Of a stretch of DNA of 64,000 bases, positions 33,045 to 42,545 are shown piece after piece (within the stretch, counting starts at the first letter, position 1; every line of letters begins with the position of its first letter). The notes below the pieces were generated by a model that made no database searches, was not told where the DNA came from, and was given only the letters and a program-made list of their open reading frames with translations. Made by a program: the position numbers and the translations under genes. Source of the DNA: Opitutaceae bacterium (lineage in GTDB: Bacteria > Verrucomicrobiota > Verrucomicrobiia > Opitutales > Opitutaceae); NCBI GenBank assembly GCA_028284385.1, contig JANQRT010000054.1, positions 101,344-165,343 on the forward strand, in the 5' to 3' direction.

Positions 33045-35945
33045 CTATTCGATACGGGTTTGAAATTTATGGTAGAGAAAGCCGATCAATACCGATAAGA
33101 CGGCGAGCGCCGCGAAGGCGATGATGCGATAAAGCGTCTCTTTGATGTCGTAGACAAACAAGCGGACTAGCGGCAGCAAGAGTCCGATAATGGCGACCAG
33201 TCGGTATGGCTTGCATTTCAAAGCGATGCCTGTGGCGACCAATCCTAAACAGAATAAGGCTGTCAAGGGAGTGTAGTAGGAATCCAGTGACAGATCCGTA
33301 TAGGAGAGGGCAAGGGCCATGATGGCAAAGCTCCCGAATCCATTTAGGTATGCAATGCTCGTCTTCGCTCGGTTGCTCAGATATCGCTGAGGCCATTTGA
33401 ATGCCGCGTATCCGATAGTTAAGGAAATCAAGCAGAGAATTAGGGCGCCTTGAAGCATTTCCTTCCCCCAAGGAAGGTTTTGAAAAAGAGAATTTGATCC
33501 GGGGATGACGGCTTGCACAATATAGATGGAAGCAAGAAACAGGGAGACTTCGCTGGCCATAAGAGCAATGCCTCTTCGGTGTTGTCGCCAGAGAGCGAAG
33601 AAGCCGATGGCCACCAGGCAATGAACGAGTATGCCGCCCAGCCACTCAAAGCTTTGATAGCTGATCACGCTGGCTCCAATGAGGACAAGAAGATGACTCA
33701 AAATCCGCCAGGCCTGCATTTTACGAGTCAGTGAGAACTGTCTTGCCACCGATTTGCTCCATTGCGGAAAAGTCAGGACAACGCCGAGCAAAGCTATCGT
33801 TGCCAAGCTTGAGAAATAGCTGGAATCATCGAAATTCGGATACGCAATCAAGTAGGCGATTGGGATAATATGTCCATCCGCCATGCTGCGGAACGGTCTT
33901 CTCGCCGCGAACAGAATGCCGAGCGAAAGGACTGGAGCGATTAGAGGAAACCAGTCATGCGTCTGGTAGTCGTTGTACAAGTACGCATAAAGAGTGGTGA
34001 TCCAGGAAAAATGGAAAACGAACTCGATTGCATGGTATCGCTTTTTGGGTTCATTCTGATAGTGGCGGCTTATTCCATAGGCGAAGGCGGCCGATAAGCC
34101 TACCAACGCTGCCAAGGTAATCGCATCGCTTGGAGAACTCCAGAATCGTATATTGGCTAGCGTAAGGAGAATCGAGGAAGCGACTCCGATTGGAAGCGCT
34201 TTCAGTCTTGGTACAAATGCCAGGAGAGCAAGTACACCAGCGTAGAGGGCTGTTTCGAATGGCAGTATGTAGCCGAATTCGCTACTCATGCGAAAGACGT
34301 CGCCACCTAAAAACCCGACCAGAACTGCGAAAAAAGCGTAGATGTATTTTCTTAGCCTCTTTTCGGGCATCGAGTGCAGGAGGAAGCCGAAAAGGATGCA
34401 AGCGAGAATTGGATATGACAGAAAGAGAAACCAATCGAATGAGCCTATGACAAGCGAGGATTGAGCCAGGCTCCGCTGGACGAGAACGAATGAAACGAAC
34501 CATATCAATAAACAGGCTACCTCCTGCCACACGGCCCTGGATCGAGACGCCACCCAGCTTACTAGCAATGCTTCGATTATAAGAGCGAACCAGCGAATAT
34601 CTCCGCTGAAATAATTGGTCGCCCACAAGGCGGCCAAAGCAACCGCTTTTAGAAAAAACAGCTGAAAGAAGAACGATCTCAGTGACTCTTGAGCGAATAT
34701 GGCAGCCCATACGGCAAAGACGATGCCCATCGAGCCGTAAAACATGACCAGCTCGCCATCGAACATTCTAAAATACAGGTATCCAAATCCCAGACACAGT
34801 GTCGTGTTGATTGCTGCTAGCTTTTTACTGTCTTCTGTCGATAGCGCGTTGTGGCTCTTGCCAAACCGTTTGCTCGCGGGCAGCAGCGACGCGCTAACGA
34901 GAAGAAACGCAAGGGCGCTGAGCTCGTGGGGAAGTATGAGCACTCTAGATCCAATCAGCCCGAAAGCGGTCAGGGCGGGTATCGGTAGATAAACGCCCAG
35001 AACGGATATCGACAACAGGGGAGCCCATTGAAACCTTCTCGCGAAAAGAAGGCCGACCAGGTAGAGCGCTAGCGAGGACAGGAGAGCGCTTTCCTTCAAT
35101 CCTTCATGGGCGGAAAAAATCGACGACAGGTAACCCAGGACAAGGGCCAGAAGAGCGATCCCTCGCTGCTCGAGTTTCAGGCTGGAAACGAAAATGGCTA
35201 CGATAACGAGGAACTGAAGCGCGATTCCCAATACAGGATGTTGAATGACGCGAACGGGTGGAGCGGCGTATCCAGCAATGCATGTCACATAGAGCATTAC
35301 CAATCCAGTCGCGAAAAGCGCGGTTCCAAAGCGAGGCAATCTTTTCAGATAGTAAAACCCGACGCCCATGACGACAAAGTCGGAGATTAGAAGGCCGATG
35401 AAGCGTATACCGGGCGATGTTCTCTTTCCAATATAGACCGACGCGAAAATTACGGTTAAAACGAATAGGAGAGCAGCGATTCGCGGGGCCCACCACTGAA
35501 TCAGGCCGGCTTCCTTGCGAGCCAATTCTTCTGGCGGCCAAAGGCTCATGGAGCGCAGGAAGGGCAGAAGCTTTGGCTGGCTAGGTGGAATTGTTTTAGG
35601 CGTCCATTTTTTTGGAGACTTAGACTTGACTGATATTGGCTCAGGAACCGGTTTCTTAACCGGAGGCACTGGAATGGGATCGCTCTCGATCGCCGTGTCT
35701 TTGTCGTGTTTCGTTCCAGCGGCTATTTCTGTCTCAGGACTAGGCGTAGGCTTCTTCGTCAGGACTTCCTCCCTTTCCTGTTTCAGCGGATCCGAATGGG
35801 TCGTGGACTGAATATCCAGTTTGGAAACGATATGCTCCAGATTTTGGATACGACGGAGATCGCTCTTCCTTTTCACCAGTAAAACGATGCAAATTACTAG
35901 TGGAGCCAGAAAGACTGCGAGGAATAGGAAACCGAGAGCCGCCAT
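33045..35945 (-). CDS. DUF2339 multi-pass membrane protein
   Basis: 966 aa. An N-terminal membrane segment is followed by a short coiled coil and a Pro/Lys-rich linker (residues 60-130), then more than twenty hydrophobic segments to the end. The block around residues 150-250 (WWAPRIAALLFVLTVIFASVYIGKR, then GVGFYYLKR...GTALFATGLVMLYVTCIAGYAA) is the diagnostic start of DUF2339 proteins. Their function is unknown; envelope-related roles have been guessed. It is 70 bases from the MuiA gene on the same strand. Confidence 0.88.
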   Translation of the reverse strand: MAALGFLFLAVFLAPLVICIVLLVKRKSDLRRIQNLEHIVSKLDIQSTTHSDPLKQEREEVLTKKPTPSPETEIAAGTKHDKDTAIESDPIPVPPVKKPVPEPISVKSKSPKKWTPKTIPPSQPKLLPFLRSMSLWPPEELARKEAGLIQWWAPRIAALLFVLTVIFASVYIGKRTSPGIRFIGLLISDFVVMGVGFYYLKRLPRFGTALFATGLVMLYVTCIAGYAAPPVRVIQHPVLGIALQFLVIVAIFVSSLKLEQRGIALLALVLGYLSSIFSAHEGLKESALLSSLALYLVGLLFARRFQWAPLLSISVLGVYLPIPALTAFGLIGSRVLILPHELSALAFLLVSASLLPASKRFGKSHNALSTEDSKKLAAINTTLCLGFGYLYFRMFDGELVMFYGSMGIVFAVWAAIFAQESLRSFFFQLFFLKAVALAALWATNYFSGDIRWFALIIEALLVSWVASRSRAVWQEVACLLIWFVSFVLVQRSLAQSSLVIGSFDWFLFLSYPILACILFGFLLHSMPEKRLRKYIYAFFAVLVGFLGGDVFRMSSEFGYILPFETALYAGVLALLAFVPRLKALPIGVASSILLTLANIRFWSSPSDAITLAALVGLSAAFAYGISRHYQNEPKKRYHAIEFVFHFSWITTLYAYLYNDYQTHDWFPLIAPVLSLGILFAARRPFRSMADGHIIPIAYLIAYPNFDDSSYFSSLATIALLGVVLTFPQWSKSVARQFSLTRKMQAWRILSHLLVLIGASVISYQSFEWLGGILVHCLVAIGFFALWRQHRRGIALMASEVSLFLASIYIVQAVIPGSNSLFQNLPWGKEMLQGALILCLISLTIGYAAFKWPQRYLSNRAKTSIAYLNGFGSFAIMALALSYTDLSLDSYYTPLTALFCLGLVATGIALKCKPYRLVAIIGLLLPLVRLFVYDIKETLYRIIAFAALAVLSVLIGFLYHKFQTRIE

Positions 35946-36015
35946 TACATGGATTGTTCAGGCATAAACTTCATGAGAAACTAAGAGTAGAGGACTTGGA
36001 GCAGTACGAGGCGTA

Positions 36016-37659
36016 TCAAAGTTCTGGCCAGAGTTGCCAGTCGCGAGGGTAGACGACTTCGTATCGAGTGGAGAAGGTCTTTGATTCCTTTGACTTGAGG
36101 CTGACGTCCCACTTGAAGATCCCAAGATCCTGCTCTTCTTCCTCGTTTTTCTCGAATTCTACTTCGGCGGGCGAGGGGCCCAATCTTCTGACTTCGATTT
36201 TGGCGTTTTGAGAAACTGGAAACTGGTCTACGACGACAACCTTATGGTCTACCGAATGAAAGTTGCTTACCTCATTGTAGAATTCGCGGCGCAAGGTTGT
36301 GGTTTTGTCGAGGAAACCCGAATCGGATTTCTTTTGTACGCCCTCCCTTCGTTTAACGGCGATATTCGCATCGACGCCTAGCGAGAGTTCCAGATCTTCC
36401 TCTGGAAGGGTTTTGTCCAGGTAGACTTTTGACGAAAGCTTATCGTCCACGAAAGCGATGGCCTGGCCAGGCATAATCGGCAGATCCATTTTGTTGACCG
36501 TCTTCCCCTTTAGGTAGGCGTCGAGCTGAATCTTCGGAACTACTTCTGACCAGTATTCAGTTTCCAATGGCGTTTCAAGCAATGGCAGCGAAGTGTGGTC
36601 CTTCGAGCTAGGCACATCGACGGCGCCCGGAAGCTCTACCTGAAAAGAGACGCTTGAAGAGGAGACGACTGCTTCACCAAGTTCCGCTTTAGTAGCCTCT
36701 TCTCTCATTTCCAGCGAGCTTGAGACCCTTGTTCTTTGAACGGCGTTTAAATCCTTCGAATAGTAGGGACGGTAATGGGATTGATTCACTCTCAAAGGCT
36801 GAAGCTCTGGCGCGTTTCCTTGGCGATTGGCGTGGTTGGTATGCAATGTTAGGGAGATGTCGCCCCAGTCTTCTCCAGTGTTCTGCCAAACGCTGGCGAA
36901 GTATCCAAAATCCAATAGTCCTTCCGCTGGTCTGGCTCTCAGTTCGTATTTAGGCTGCCAGCGAGCTTCGTTAGCAATATACCCGACTGCAAGAGTGATC
37001 GTGGTCTGGTCTACCGCTTCCAGTTCGACCTCGGCGACCATCTTCAGCTTGTTGAAGCTTTGCAGAGTCTTATCGAGATCCTTTTTCACATCTTCAATTC
37101 TTTCGTCAACCAGCCTAATTTCATTGGTCAGCTTAGCGACTTCGTCATTTCCTTTTGTAGTGATTTCCTGAATATATTCCCAGGTTTTCCTGGCTTGGTC
37201 GACGTCCAGCGAAACGCCTTCGCTTATCGTTCCGAAATTCTTGGCGAACGACTCACCCATAGATCCTGCGAATGCGATCCGATTCTTGGCCTGCTGCTGG
37301 CTCTTTAAAATGGCGGCTCGCTCGTCGTCCAGCTTAAGAAGCGACTTTCTTAGCTCTTCGATTTCCGGACTTTCTTCTATATCTTCAGGGATGAACAGCT
37401 TGGCATTGCGGACGACCACACCTGATCCTTCGATGACCTGAGCTTGCAACGCGTTTCGATCCACGTTGCTTGGCAGGTTTTTGAAATGGGCGAGCGATTT
37501 CCCGGCTTCGACATCGATTTTGGCTTCTCGGATAATCAAGGCTCCGTCCTGAAAGAGAGACACTTCGGTAATGTCGGACTCAACCGGAATGGCTGCGGCG
37601 TAAGATAATGTGGCTGCAAGGAAGCTGGATAGGATCGAAGAGAGGTTTTTTATATTCAT
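36016..37659 (-). CDS. Mucoidy inhibitor MuiA family protein (DUF4140/DUF4139)
   Basis: 547 aa with a signal peptide (cleaved near SYAAA). Residues about 28-110 are the DUF4140 domain (SDITEVSLFQDGALIIREA), followed by a coiled coil (about 80-215), and then the DUF4139 domain (AVGYIANEARWQPKYELRA...ASVWQNTGEDWGDISLTLHT) to the end. Proteins of this family are periplasmic or secreted with unknown biochemical role; the name comes from a mucoid phenotype. The C-terminus ends in the DWQLWPEL block close to the family end. Confidence 0.9.
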   Translation of the reverse strand: MNIKNLSSILSSFLAATLSYAAAIPVESDITEVSLFQDGALIIREAKIDVEAGKSLAHFKNLPSNVDRNALQAQVIEGSGVVVRNAKLFIPEDIEESPEIEELRKSLLKLDDERAAILKSQQQAKNRIAFAGSMGESFAKNFGTISEGVSLDVDQARKTWEYIQEITTKGNDEVAKLTNEIRLVDERIEDVKKDLDKTLQSFNKLKMVAEVELEAVDQTTITLAVGYIANEARWQPKYELRARPAEGLLDFGYFASVWQNTGEDWGDISLTLHTNHANRQGNAPELQPLRVNQSHYRPYYSKDLNAVQRTRVSSSLEMREEATKAELGEAVVSSSSVSFQVELPGAVDVPSSKDHTSLPLLETPLETEYWSEVVPKIQLDAYLKGKTVNKMDLPIMPGQAIAFVDDKLSSKVYLDKTLPEEDLELSLGVDANIAVKRREGVQKKSDSGFLDKTTTLRREFYNEVSNFHSVDHKVVVVDQFPVSQNAKIEVRRLGPSPAEVEFEKNEEEEQDLGIFKWDVSLKSKESKTFSTRYEVVYPRDWQLWPEL

Positions 37660-37746
37660 AGGCTGCCTTTGGATTTATCAAAGCTCTACTCCACGACAAC
37701 GCGTGTGGCGAGAAGATCCTTAGGCTATTTTGTACCTTGCTGTATC

Positions 37747-39699
37747 TTATCTACTAGATCTTCTCGTAAATGTTCCGGAGCCAGGGAGGTTAGTGGCTAC
37801 GCCGTATCTTTTTTGCCATTTTGGTTGCCATAGAAGAACCGTGCCCTGACTACGCTTGTCATCAGTATCATAATACGCGGCTTGGATTCTTACATCTTCC
37901 CATGGGCTGCCATGCATGGCATCAAGGACTTCCGCAGGGATCATAACTTCGGCTGCAAAGCCGTCGTTTGTAGCGACTAGTTTTGTTTCGACCCCATTGG
38001 GCATGCGGTCGCTATCTTTAAGCGTTTCCGTCCACTCGATGGCATCATCCTTTCCCGCAGCCACCATTTGGATAGGCAGAAATTCCTCGAAGGCTTTGTC
38101 TGGGGCATTTTCGTTAAGAGATCGCTCAGGATCTGGGCGAGAGTCGATTCTAAAAATCATAGAGTCGCACCGTGTGAAATTTAGCTTTTCTGGCTCTTTG
38201 CTGCTGTAATTCGTGACATGCTTTTCATCGACAATGCTGGCAGCTAGGTAGAGATTGCCTTTTCTATCTGTCGCTACTCCAAAACGGAAGCTCCCATCCT
38301 GCTCGTTGTCCCACATCCAGCCCAAGCCGCTGTGGTTGGTAAGATCGTTTATCACATAGGGTAATGATTTCCATTCCTTTAAGTCGCCGTCTACTTTAAC
38401 ACGGTTGTTTTGGGTGAGCTCTATTTTGTTCCATGCGCTGAAACGAGCTTCGTATTCAAGCCGACTTTCCTCGAGTCCCTCTGGGCGATAGGTGGCCCTA
38501 TAGTGGATAGGAACGACCCGATTTTTCTTCAAGGTGTCTAGAGCAGTGACCTTGATCGGCAGTTCAACCGTTGCTCCAGAATCAACCTCGGCTTTGAAAA
38601 TAGAAGGCTCGAAAGCGAATGCGTCGCTGGGATTGAATTGCCCTTCGATCTCTAAGGGAAGGGTTTTTTGATTGTGTATTCGAATATTGAATTCGTTTGA
38701 TTCGAGTTTTCCATCACGATCAAAATAGACTGCTTCCGCCGCCACGCGAGGGCCGCTCGTTAGTGGTCTGTAGGTAGAGTAGGATTCTTCGGTGGACACG
38801 TTTTCATCGTGAATGCCGTTGAGTTCCAAGTTGGCGAGGCGAGGGCCATCATCGGTCATCGTTACCCAGACGAAATGATCGAAACCTCCATACTTTGGCC
38901 CTTCCAAACCCGTACCGCCGCCTGTCGTGGCGAGTATGAAGTAGTTGCTCTTGTTTCTTACATATTTTCGATAGTAGTGAAAGTGTCCGGCGAATACGGT
39001 GTAGTCACGCTCTTGTAATTGTTGCTCGATATCTCGCCACCCTGTACTTCCATCGCTGCCACGATTCTCTTCATAAACCCAAAGCGGTTCATGCATTAAA
39101 ACAATGGTCCAGCGAACATCTTGGTTCTTTTCGAGAACCTCTTTGAAGTAGGTTCGCTGGGCCTCGGATAGAATAGCGCGGCCTCCGTCAAGCGTGTTAA
39201 GGTGAAGAAAGAGTACGTCTTTGTATACGCGATGATAGTAGGTGACTCCGAAACGCTCCTGCCATTTCCGCTTGGACATTGGATTCCAAATGTCGTGGTT
39301 GCCCGGCAAATAATAGAAGGGCATTTCCAGTTTGTCGACGAAGCTGGTGAACTCCTCCCATTCCTCGTCAACTCTGTCTGGATCGGCGTAGCCTCCCTCA
39401 ATCAGATCTCCCACCGAAAGAACCATCTCCGGCATCACAAGATTGACCTTGTCCATCGCCGCGGGGAAGACGCCATCTCGATGCCCTCCCGTCCGATCGC
39501 TTACGATAGCAAACTGAAAATTGTCTGGGTCGTTGTAAAAAGGCTTGTCCGTCCATGGCTTGATGGCGGATTCCTCAACTCGTTCGATCGCGGGATGCGA
39601 ATAATCGTCATCTCCTCCCTCGTGACCTTCAATCATCGTGGCAAATAAGCCGACGACGATGCTTCCCATTCCTAAAGCAGCCCGCCCATGTGTATTCAT
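37747..39699 (-). CDS. Secreted calcineurin-like metallophosphoesterase with C-terminal CBM9/DOMON-like domain
   Basis: 650 aa with an N-terminal signal-like segment. Metallophosphoesterase motifs are SDRTGG (D68; the usual His of DxH is Thr), VGDLIEGG (D98), PGNHD (133-136), HEPLW and GHFHYY. The DRT variant may change one metal site. From about residue 430, a beta-rich domain (KVDGDLKEWKSLPYVIND, GVATDRKGNLYLAASIVDE, MIFRIDSRPDPE) resembles the sugar/heme-binding CBM9/DOMON domains. It likely hydrolyses a phosphoester outside the cytoplasm. It lies 96 bases downstream of the sigma-F1beta gene on the same strand and may share its transcript. Confidence 0.88.
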   Translation of the reverse strand: MNTHGRAALGMGSIVVGLFATMIEGHEGGDDDYSHPAIERVEESAIKPWTDKPFYNDPDNFQFAIVSDRTGGHRDGVFPAAMDKVNLVMPEMVLSVGDLIEGGYADPDRVDEEWEEFTSFVDKLEMPFYYLPGNHDIWNPMSKRKWQERFGVTYYHRVYKDVLFLHLNTLDGGRAILSEAQRTYFKEVLEKNQDVRWTIVLMHEPLWVYEENRGSDGSTGWRDIEQQLQERDYTVFAGHFHYYRKYVRNKSNYFILATTGGGTGLEGPKYGGFDHFVWVTMTDDGPRLANLELNGIHDENVSTEESYSTYRPLTSGPRVAAEAVYFDRDGKLESNEFNIRIHNQKTLPLEIEGQFNPSDAFAFEPSIFKAEVDSGATVELPIKVTALDTLKKNRVVPIHYRATYRPEGLEESRLEYEARFSAWNKIELTQNNRVKVDGDLKEWKSLPYVINDLTNHSGLGWMWDNEQDGSFRFGVATDRKGNLYLAASIVDEKHVTNYSSKEPEKLNFTRCDSMIFRIDSRPDPERSLNENAPDKAFEEFLPIQMVAAGKDDAIEWTETLKDSDRMPNGVETKLVATNDGFAAEVMIPAEVLDAMHGSPWEDVRIQAAYYDTDDKRSQGTVLLWQPKWQKRYGVATNLPGSGTFTRRSSR

Positions 39700-39795
39700 A
39701 ATAGCAAAACGATTGAATCGTAGCGCTATTCGTTGAAATACTACTTGTCGAGAGAAACTTATATAAAGTTATCTACGACACTAGACTAGAAAAAA

Positions 39796-41481
39796 TCAGT
39801 TTGCTTTGCTTGCCTCTGCTACACGACCAATTGTCGTAAACCTGTCTTGTGATATCGCATCGCATTCTCCCTCCAATATTTGGGTCAAGTCGGAAATGGT
39901 ATCGGTTCTTGCTATATATGCTCCTGGTTTTTTCGTCCACCGTTCCGCGCAGTAGTAGGGAGTCCCCAGATATCGTATCGTTTTCACCTGTCTCAGCAGG
40001 GTCGGATCCGAGAGTTCCGATAATCTTCGCTTCATGCGCTTCCGGGAAGCGCTCATTGATTGATTTGCCAAGTGGCTCCAAGTTTTCCGATCCACCAGCT
40101 TGTCAAGAAGAGATTCTTTGCTTTCAGTGATCATTTGTATCCAATTATTGGAAGCAAATCTTTCTACTTTTGACTTGGATAGCTCCGGATCTACCGGTGG
40201 CCAACAATCAAGCAAGGCAAGCTCAACGCTTAGTGCAATGCTAGCGTCAAGCCATTGCGATGCGCGCCGGATCCAGGCTTCGTCCATGCGATCTTTTTTA
40301 AGAATGTAAATGCATGAAATGCGTTCATTGTCTGGCCGATAGTAATGGTGGAGTTCCTTTCTGTCGTCACAGAATCGGGAACGCATGCCAGAATAGATTT
40401 GCTGTTCCTCAATGGACTGAAAGACGAAGATGGTCCCTTTCCATTTGAGGTCGGTGAGTCGACGATAGATCTCTTCGACGGAGATAAGTTTACCGACTCC
40501 CGTAGGAGCGAAAAGACCGATATTGCCTTGCTTGGGTAGCGGGCAAAGCAAATCGATTCCTTTGATGCCAATCTCTACGGCTTTTGTGGTATCCGATTTT
40601 TGCGATCCGAGACGTTTTATGACATCCTGAATAGCTTCGTCGGGTAGATTTTCCAAGCGGTCGTCTGTCGTTTTGAAAGTGATGTCATCGAAGGGATGCA
40701 ACTTCAAGGCGTTGACCGGCTGGTCTGAAATCGCTCTTACGCAATTTCCTTCCAGTTGCTCCGCGACTACAGCTCTAAGGGATTCTTTCCAGTTTGGATT
40801 CGCGATTTCAATCGTATCCAGATTGTCGGGTACGTGGTACTCGTCGAATTCGATTTCCCAGAGGTATCCTTGGACGCTGAGAACGCGACCGGATGATTCT
40901 GATAATGCTTCTTTCTTCATTTCCTTTTTACCTGATTTTGATTTCCTCTCAGGGGCCGCCTTGAGTCTCTTCTTAGCGGCATGTATTCGATTGTTCACTG
41001 TCGATATTGGGAGGCCTAGATAGGAGCTGATCTCCTGATATTCGAGGTGGTGTTGGTATTGCAGACGGAGAATTTCTCGATCTTGCCAAGGTAGTTGTCC
41101 AATGCGTTTCCGCATCTCCTCAGCGCGTTTCGAGTATTCGAATTTATTCCTAGTCAAAGCCTCAATGCTTGCTTCTGCGAATATGTGACTCATAAGAGCC
41201 TTATCCCGCTCAAGAGCTCTGCTGCGATTCAGCCACACGTTTCGAATAATGCCGAATAACCATGACTGAATCTTTTCCGGATCGTTAATCGATGCGTGAC
41301 GTCGGAGAGCGATGATGCAGGCGTCCTGGCAAATATCCTTCGCCTGGTCCGAATCTCGAGAAAGACTGAGAGCAAAACGATACAAGTCGTCGTAGCGTTT
41401 TTCGATAATGCTCTTAACCAGCGTACGATTCGAAGACTCTTGTAAGTCCTCAATTTCGTTTTGCTTTGATGCCTCCATCAT
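39796..41481 (-). CDS. ECF sigma factor fused to a degenerate F1-ATPase beta-subunit-like domain
   Basis: 561 aa. Residues about 28-95 are sigma region 2 (YDDLYRFALSLSRDSDQAKDICQDACIIAL, IQSWLFGIIRNVWLNRSR) and 120-175 region 4 (LPWQDREILRLQYQHHLEYQEISSYLGLPISTVNNRIHAAKKRL). After a Lys/Glu linker, residues 197-560 follow ATP synthase beta in order: barrel SGRVLSVQGYLWEIEF; AEQLEGNCVRAI; GIKGIDLLCPLPKQGNIGLF; P-loop APTGVGKL (325-332); FVFQSIEEQQIY; QWLDASIALSVELALLDCWPPVDPELSKS; RYLGTPYYCAERWTKKPGAYI; ILEGECDAISQDRF. The Walker A Thr is Leu, and about 100 residues including Walker B (DNIxR) are missing, so ATP hydrolysis is unlikely. I infer transcription control through nucleotide binding or an ATPase-like fold. 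Confidence 0.93.
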   Translation of the reverse strand: MMEASKQNEIEDLQESSNRTLVKSIIEKRYDDLYRFALSLSRDSDQAKDICQDACIIALRRHASINDPEKIQSWLFGIIRNVWLNRSRALERDKALMSHIFAEASIEALTRNKFEYSKRAEEMRKRIGQLPWQDREILRLQYQHHLEYQEISSYLGLPISTVNNRIHAAKKRLKAAPERKSKSGKKEMKKEALSESSGRVLSVQGYLWEIEFDEYHVPDNLDTIEIANPNWKESLRAVVAEQLEGNCVRAISDQPVNALKLHPFDDITFKTTDDRLENLPDEAIQDVIKRLGSQKSDTTKAVEIGIKGIDLLCPLPKQGNIGLFAPTGVGKLISVEEIYRRLTDLKWKGTIFVFQSIEEQQIYSGMRSRFCDDRKELHHYYRPDNERISCIYILKKDRMDEAWIRRASQWLDASIALSVELALLDCWPPVDPELSKSKVERFASNNWIQMITESKESLLDKLVDRKTWSHLANQSMSASRKRMKRRLSELSDPTLLRQVKTIRYLGTPYYCAERWTKKPGAYIARTDTISDLTQILEGECDAISQDRFTTIGRVAEASKAN

Positions 41482-41626
41482 TGATTCGTTGCCTAGTAGT
41501 GTCCTTTGCTTCCGCTTTCTTTGAGTAGATTATGAAAAAGATGCCATAGCTTGCTCGCCTGCAGGCCATTGGCTCATAATTTCGAAGCTTGCGAGAAAGC
41601 AATATTAGAAATATGGGGACCTATCA

Positions 41627-42394
41627 ATGACTGATGATTTAAAAAATAGGGAAAGATGGAAAATAATGGCGGAGTGTCATGATGCAATGGCTCCGTACTT
41701 GGTTCCTGGTTACGATTGGCTGCAAACGGAAGCTCTCGAATTTACTGGAGCCCTCAGAGACGATTCGCCGTTGGTCTTGGATCTGGCTGGAGGAAGTGGC
41801 CTTTTTCTGGAAAAACTGCTTTCGAGTAACGAAACCGCTCGCGCGGTCTGGCTCGATTCTTCAGAGGCGTTTTTAGCAGTTGCCCGCAAAAAGCTAGACC
41901 GTTTTGGCGATCGCGTCACGTTTGTCGCTTCTCGACTGGAGGACAATTGGAAGGCGTTATTGAATGAGGCTCCCAGTCATATCTTCTCCATGTGCGCCAT
42001 TCACCACTTGACGCATGACGAGAAGCGCCAGGTGTATCAACAAGCCTTTGATGCCCTCGTATCCGGTGGCTGGTTTTGCAATATCGACGAAGCGATTCCT
42101 CGTTCCGAGTCGACTTATTTGCGCGCCATGGATTTCTGGGTACAGCATGTCTATTCCAATCAAGAGAGCGTGCCTGAGCGTCTTTGGTCTCTGCGAGACG
42201 AATGGATGGCCCACTTCGAGAAATGGAAGATTCGCAACGTCGATCAGCACGATCAGCCGAAAGAGAAGGGCGATGATTTGCATGCTCCCATTTCCGATCA
42301 GCTTGAATGGCTAGAAGCTGCGGGTTTCCAAGAAGTCGATACTCACGTGAAATACCATCTCTGGTCGATCATGGGCGGAAGGAAGACAGTTTAG
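41627..42394 (+). CDS. Class I SAM-dependent methyltransferase
   Basis: 255 aa with a Rossmann methyltransferase core. Motif I is VLDLAGGSGLFLEKLL, the acidic residue after strand 2 is WLDSSEAFL, motif II is around VASRLEDNW, and motif III is ALVSGGWFCNIDEA after MCAIHHLTHDEK. The substrate is not evident; the closest general group is small-molecule or ubiquinone/menaquinone-type methyltransferases. It is divergent from the sigma-F1beta gene with 145 bases between starts, so a shared regulatory region is possible. Confidence 0.87.
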   Translation: MTDDLKNRERWKIMAECHDAMAPYLVPGYDWLQTEALEFTGALRDDSPLVLDLAGGSGLFLEKLLSSNETARAVWLDSSEAFLAVARKKLDRFGDRVTFVASRLEDNWKALLNEAPSHIFSMCAIHHLTHDEKRQVYQQAFDALVSGGWFCNIDEAIPRSESTYLRAMDFWVQHVYSNQESVPERLWSLRDEWMAHFEKWKIRNVDQHDQPKEKGDDLHAPISDQLEWLEAAGFQEVDTHVKYHLWSIMGGRKTV

Positions 42395-42545
42395 ACCTTT
42401 CTTCTTCTGACCTCGACTGAGACCAGGCTGACTGCTTTTCGCATCTGATTCGCAGGCTAGGCTATTGATTAGACCGCTCGAGTAATCTAAACCTAGTCCT
42501 CTCGTCTTCCTCGATAATCCCCCAATCCCAACTCGATTCTCCGCT

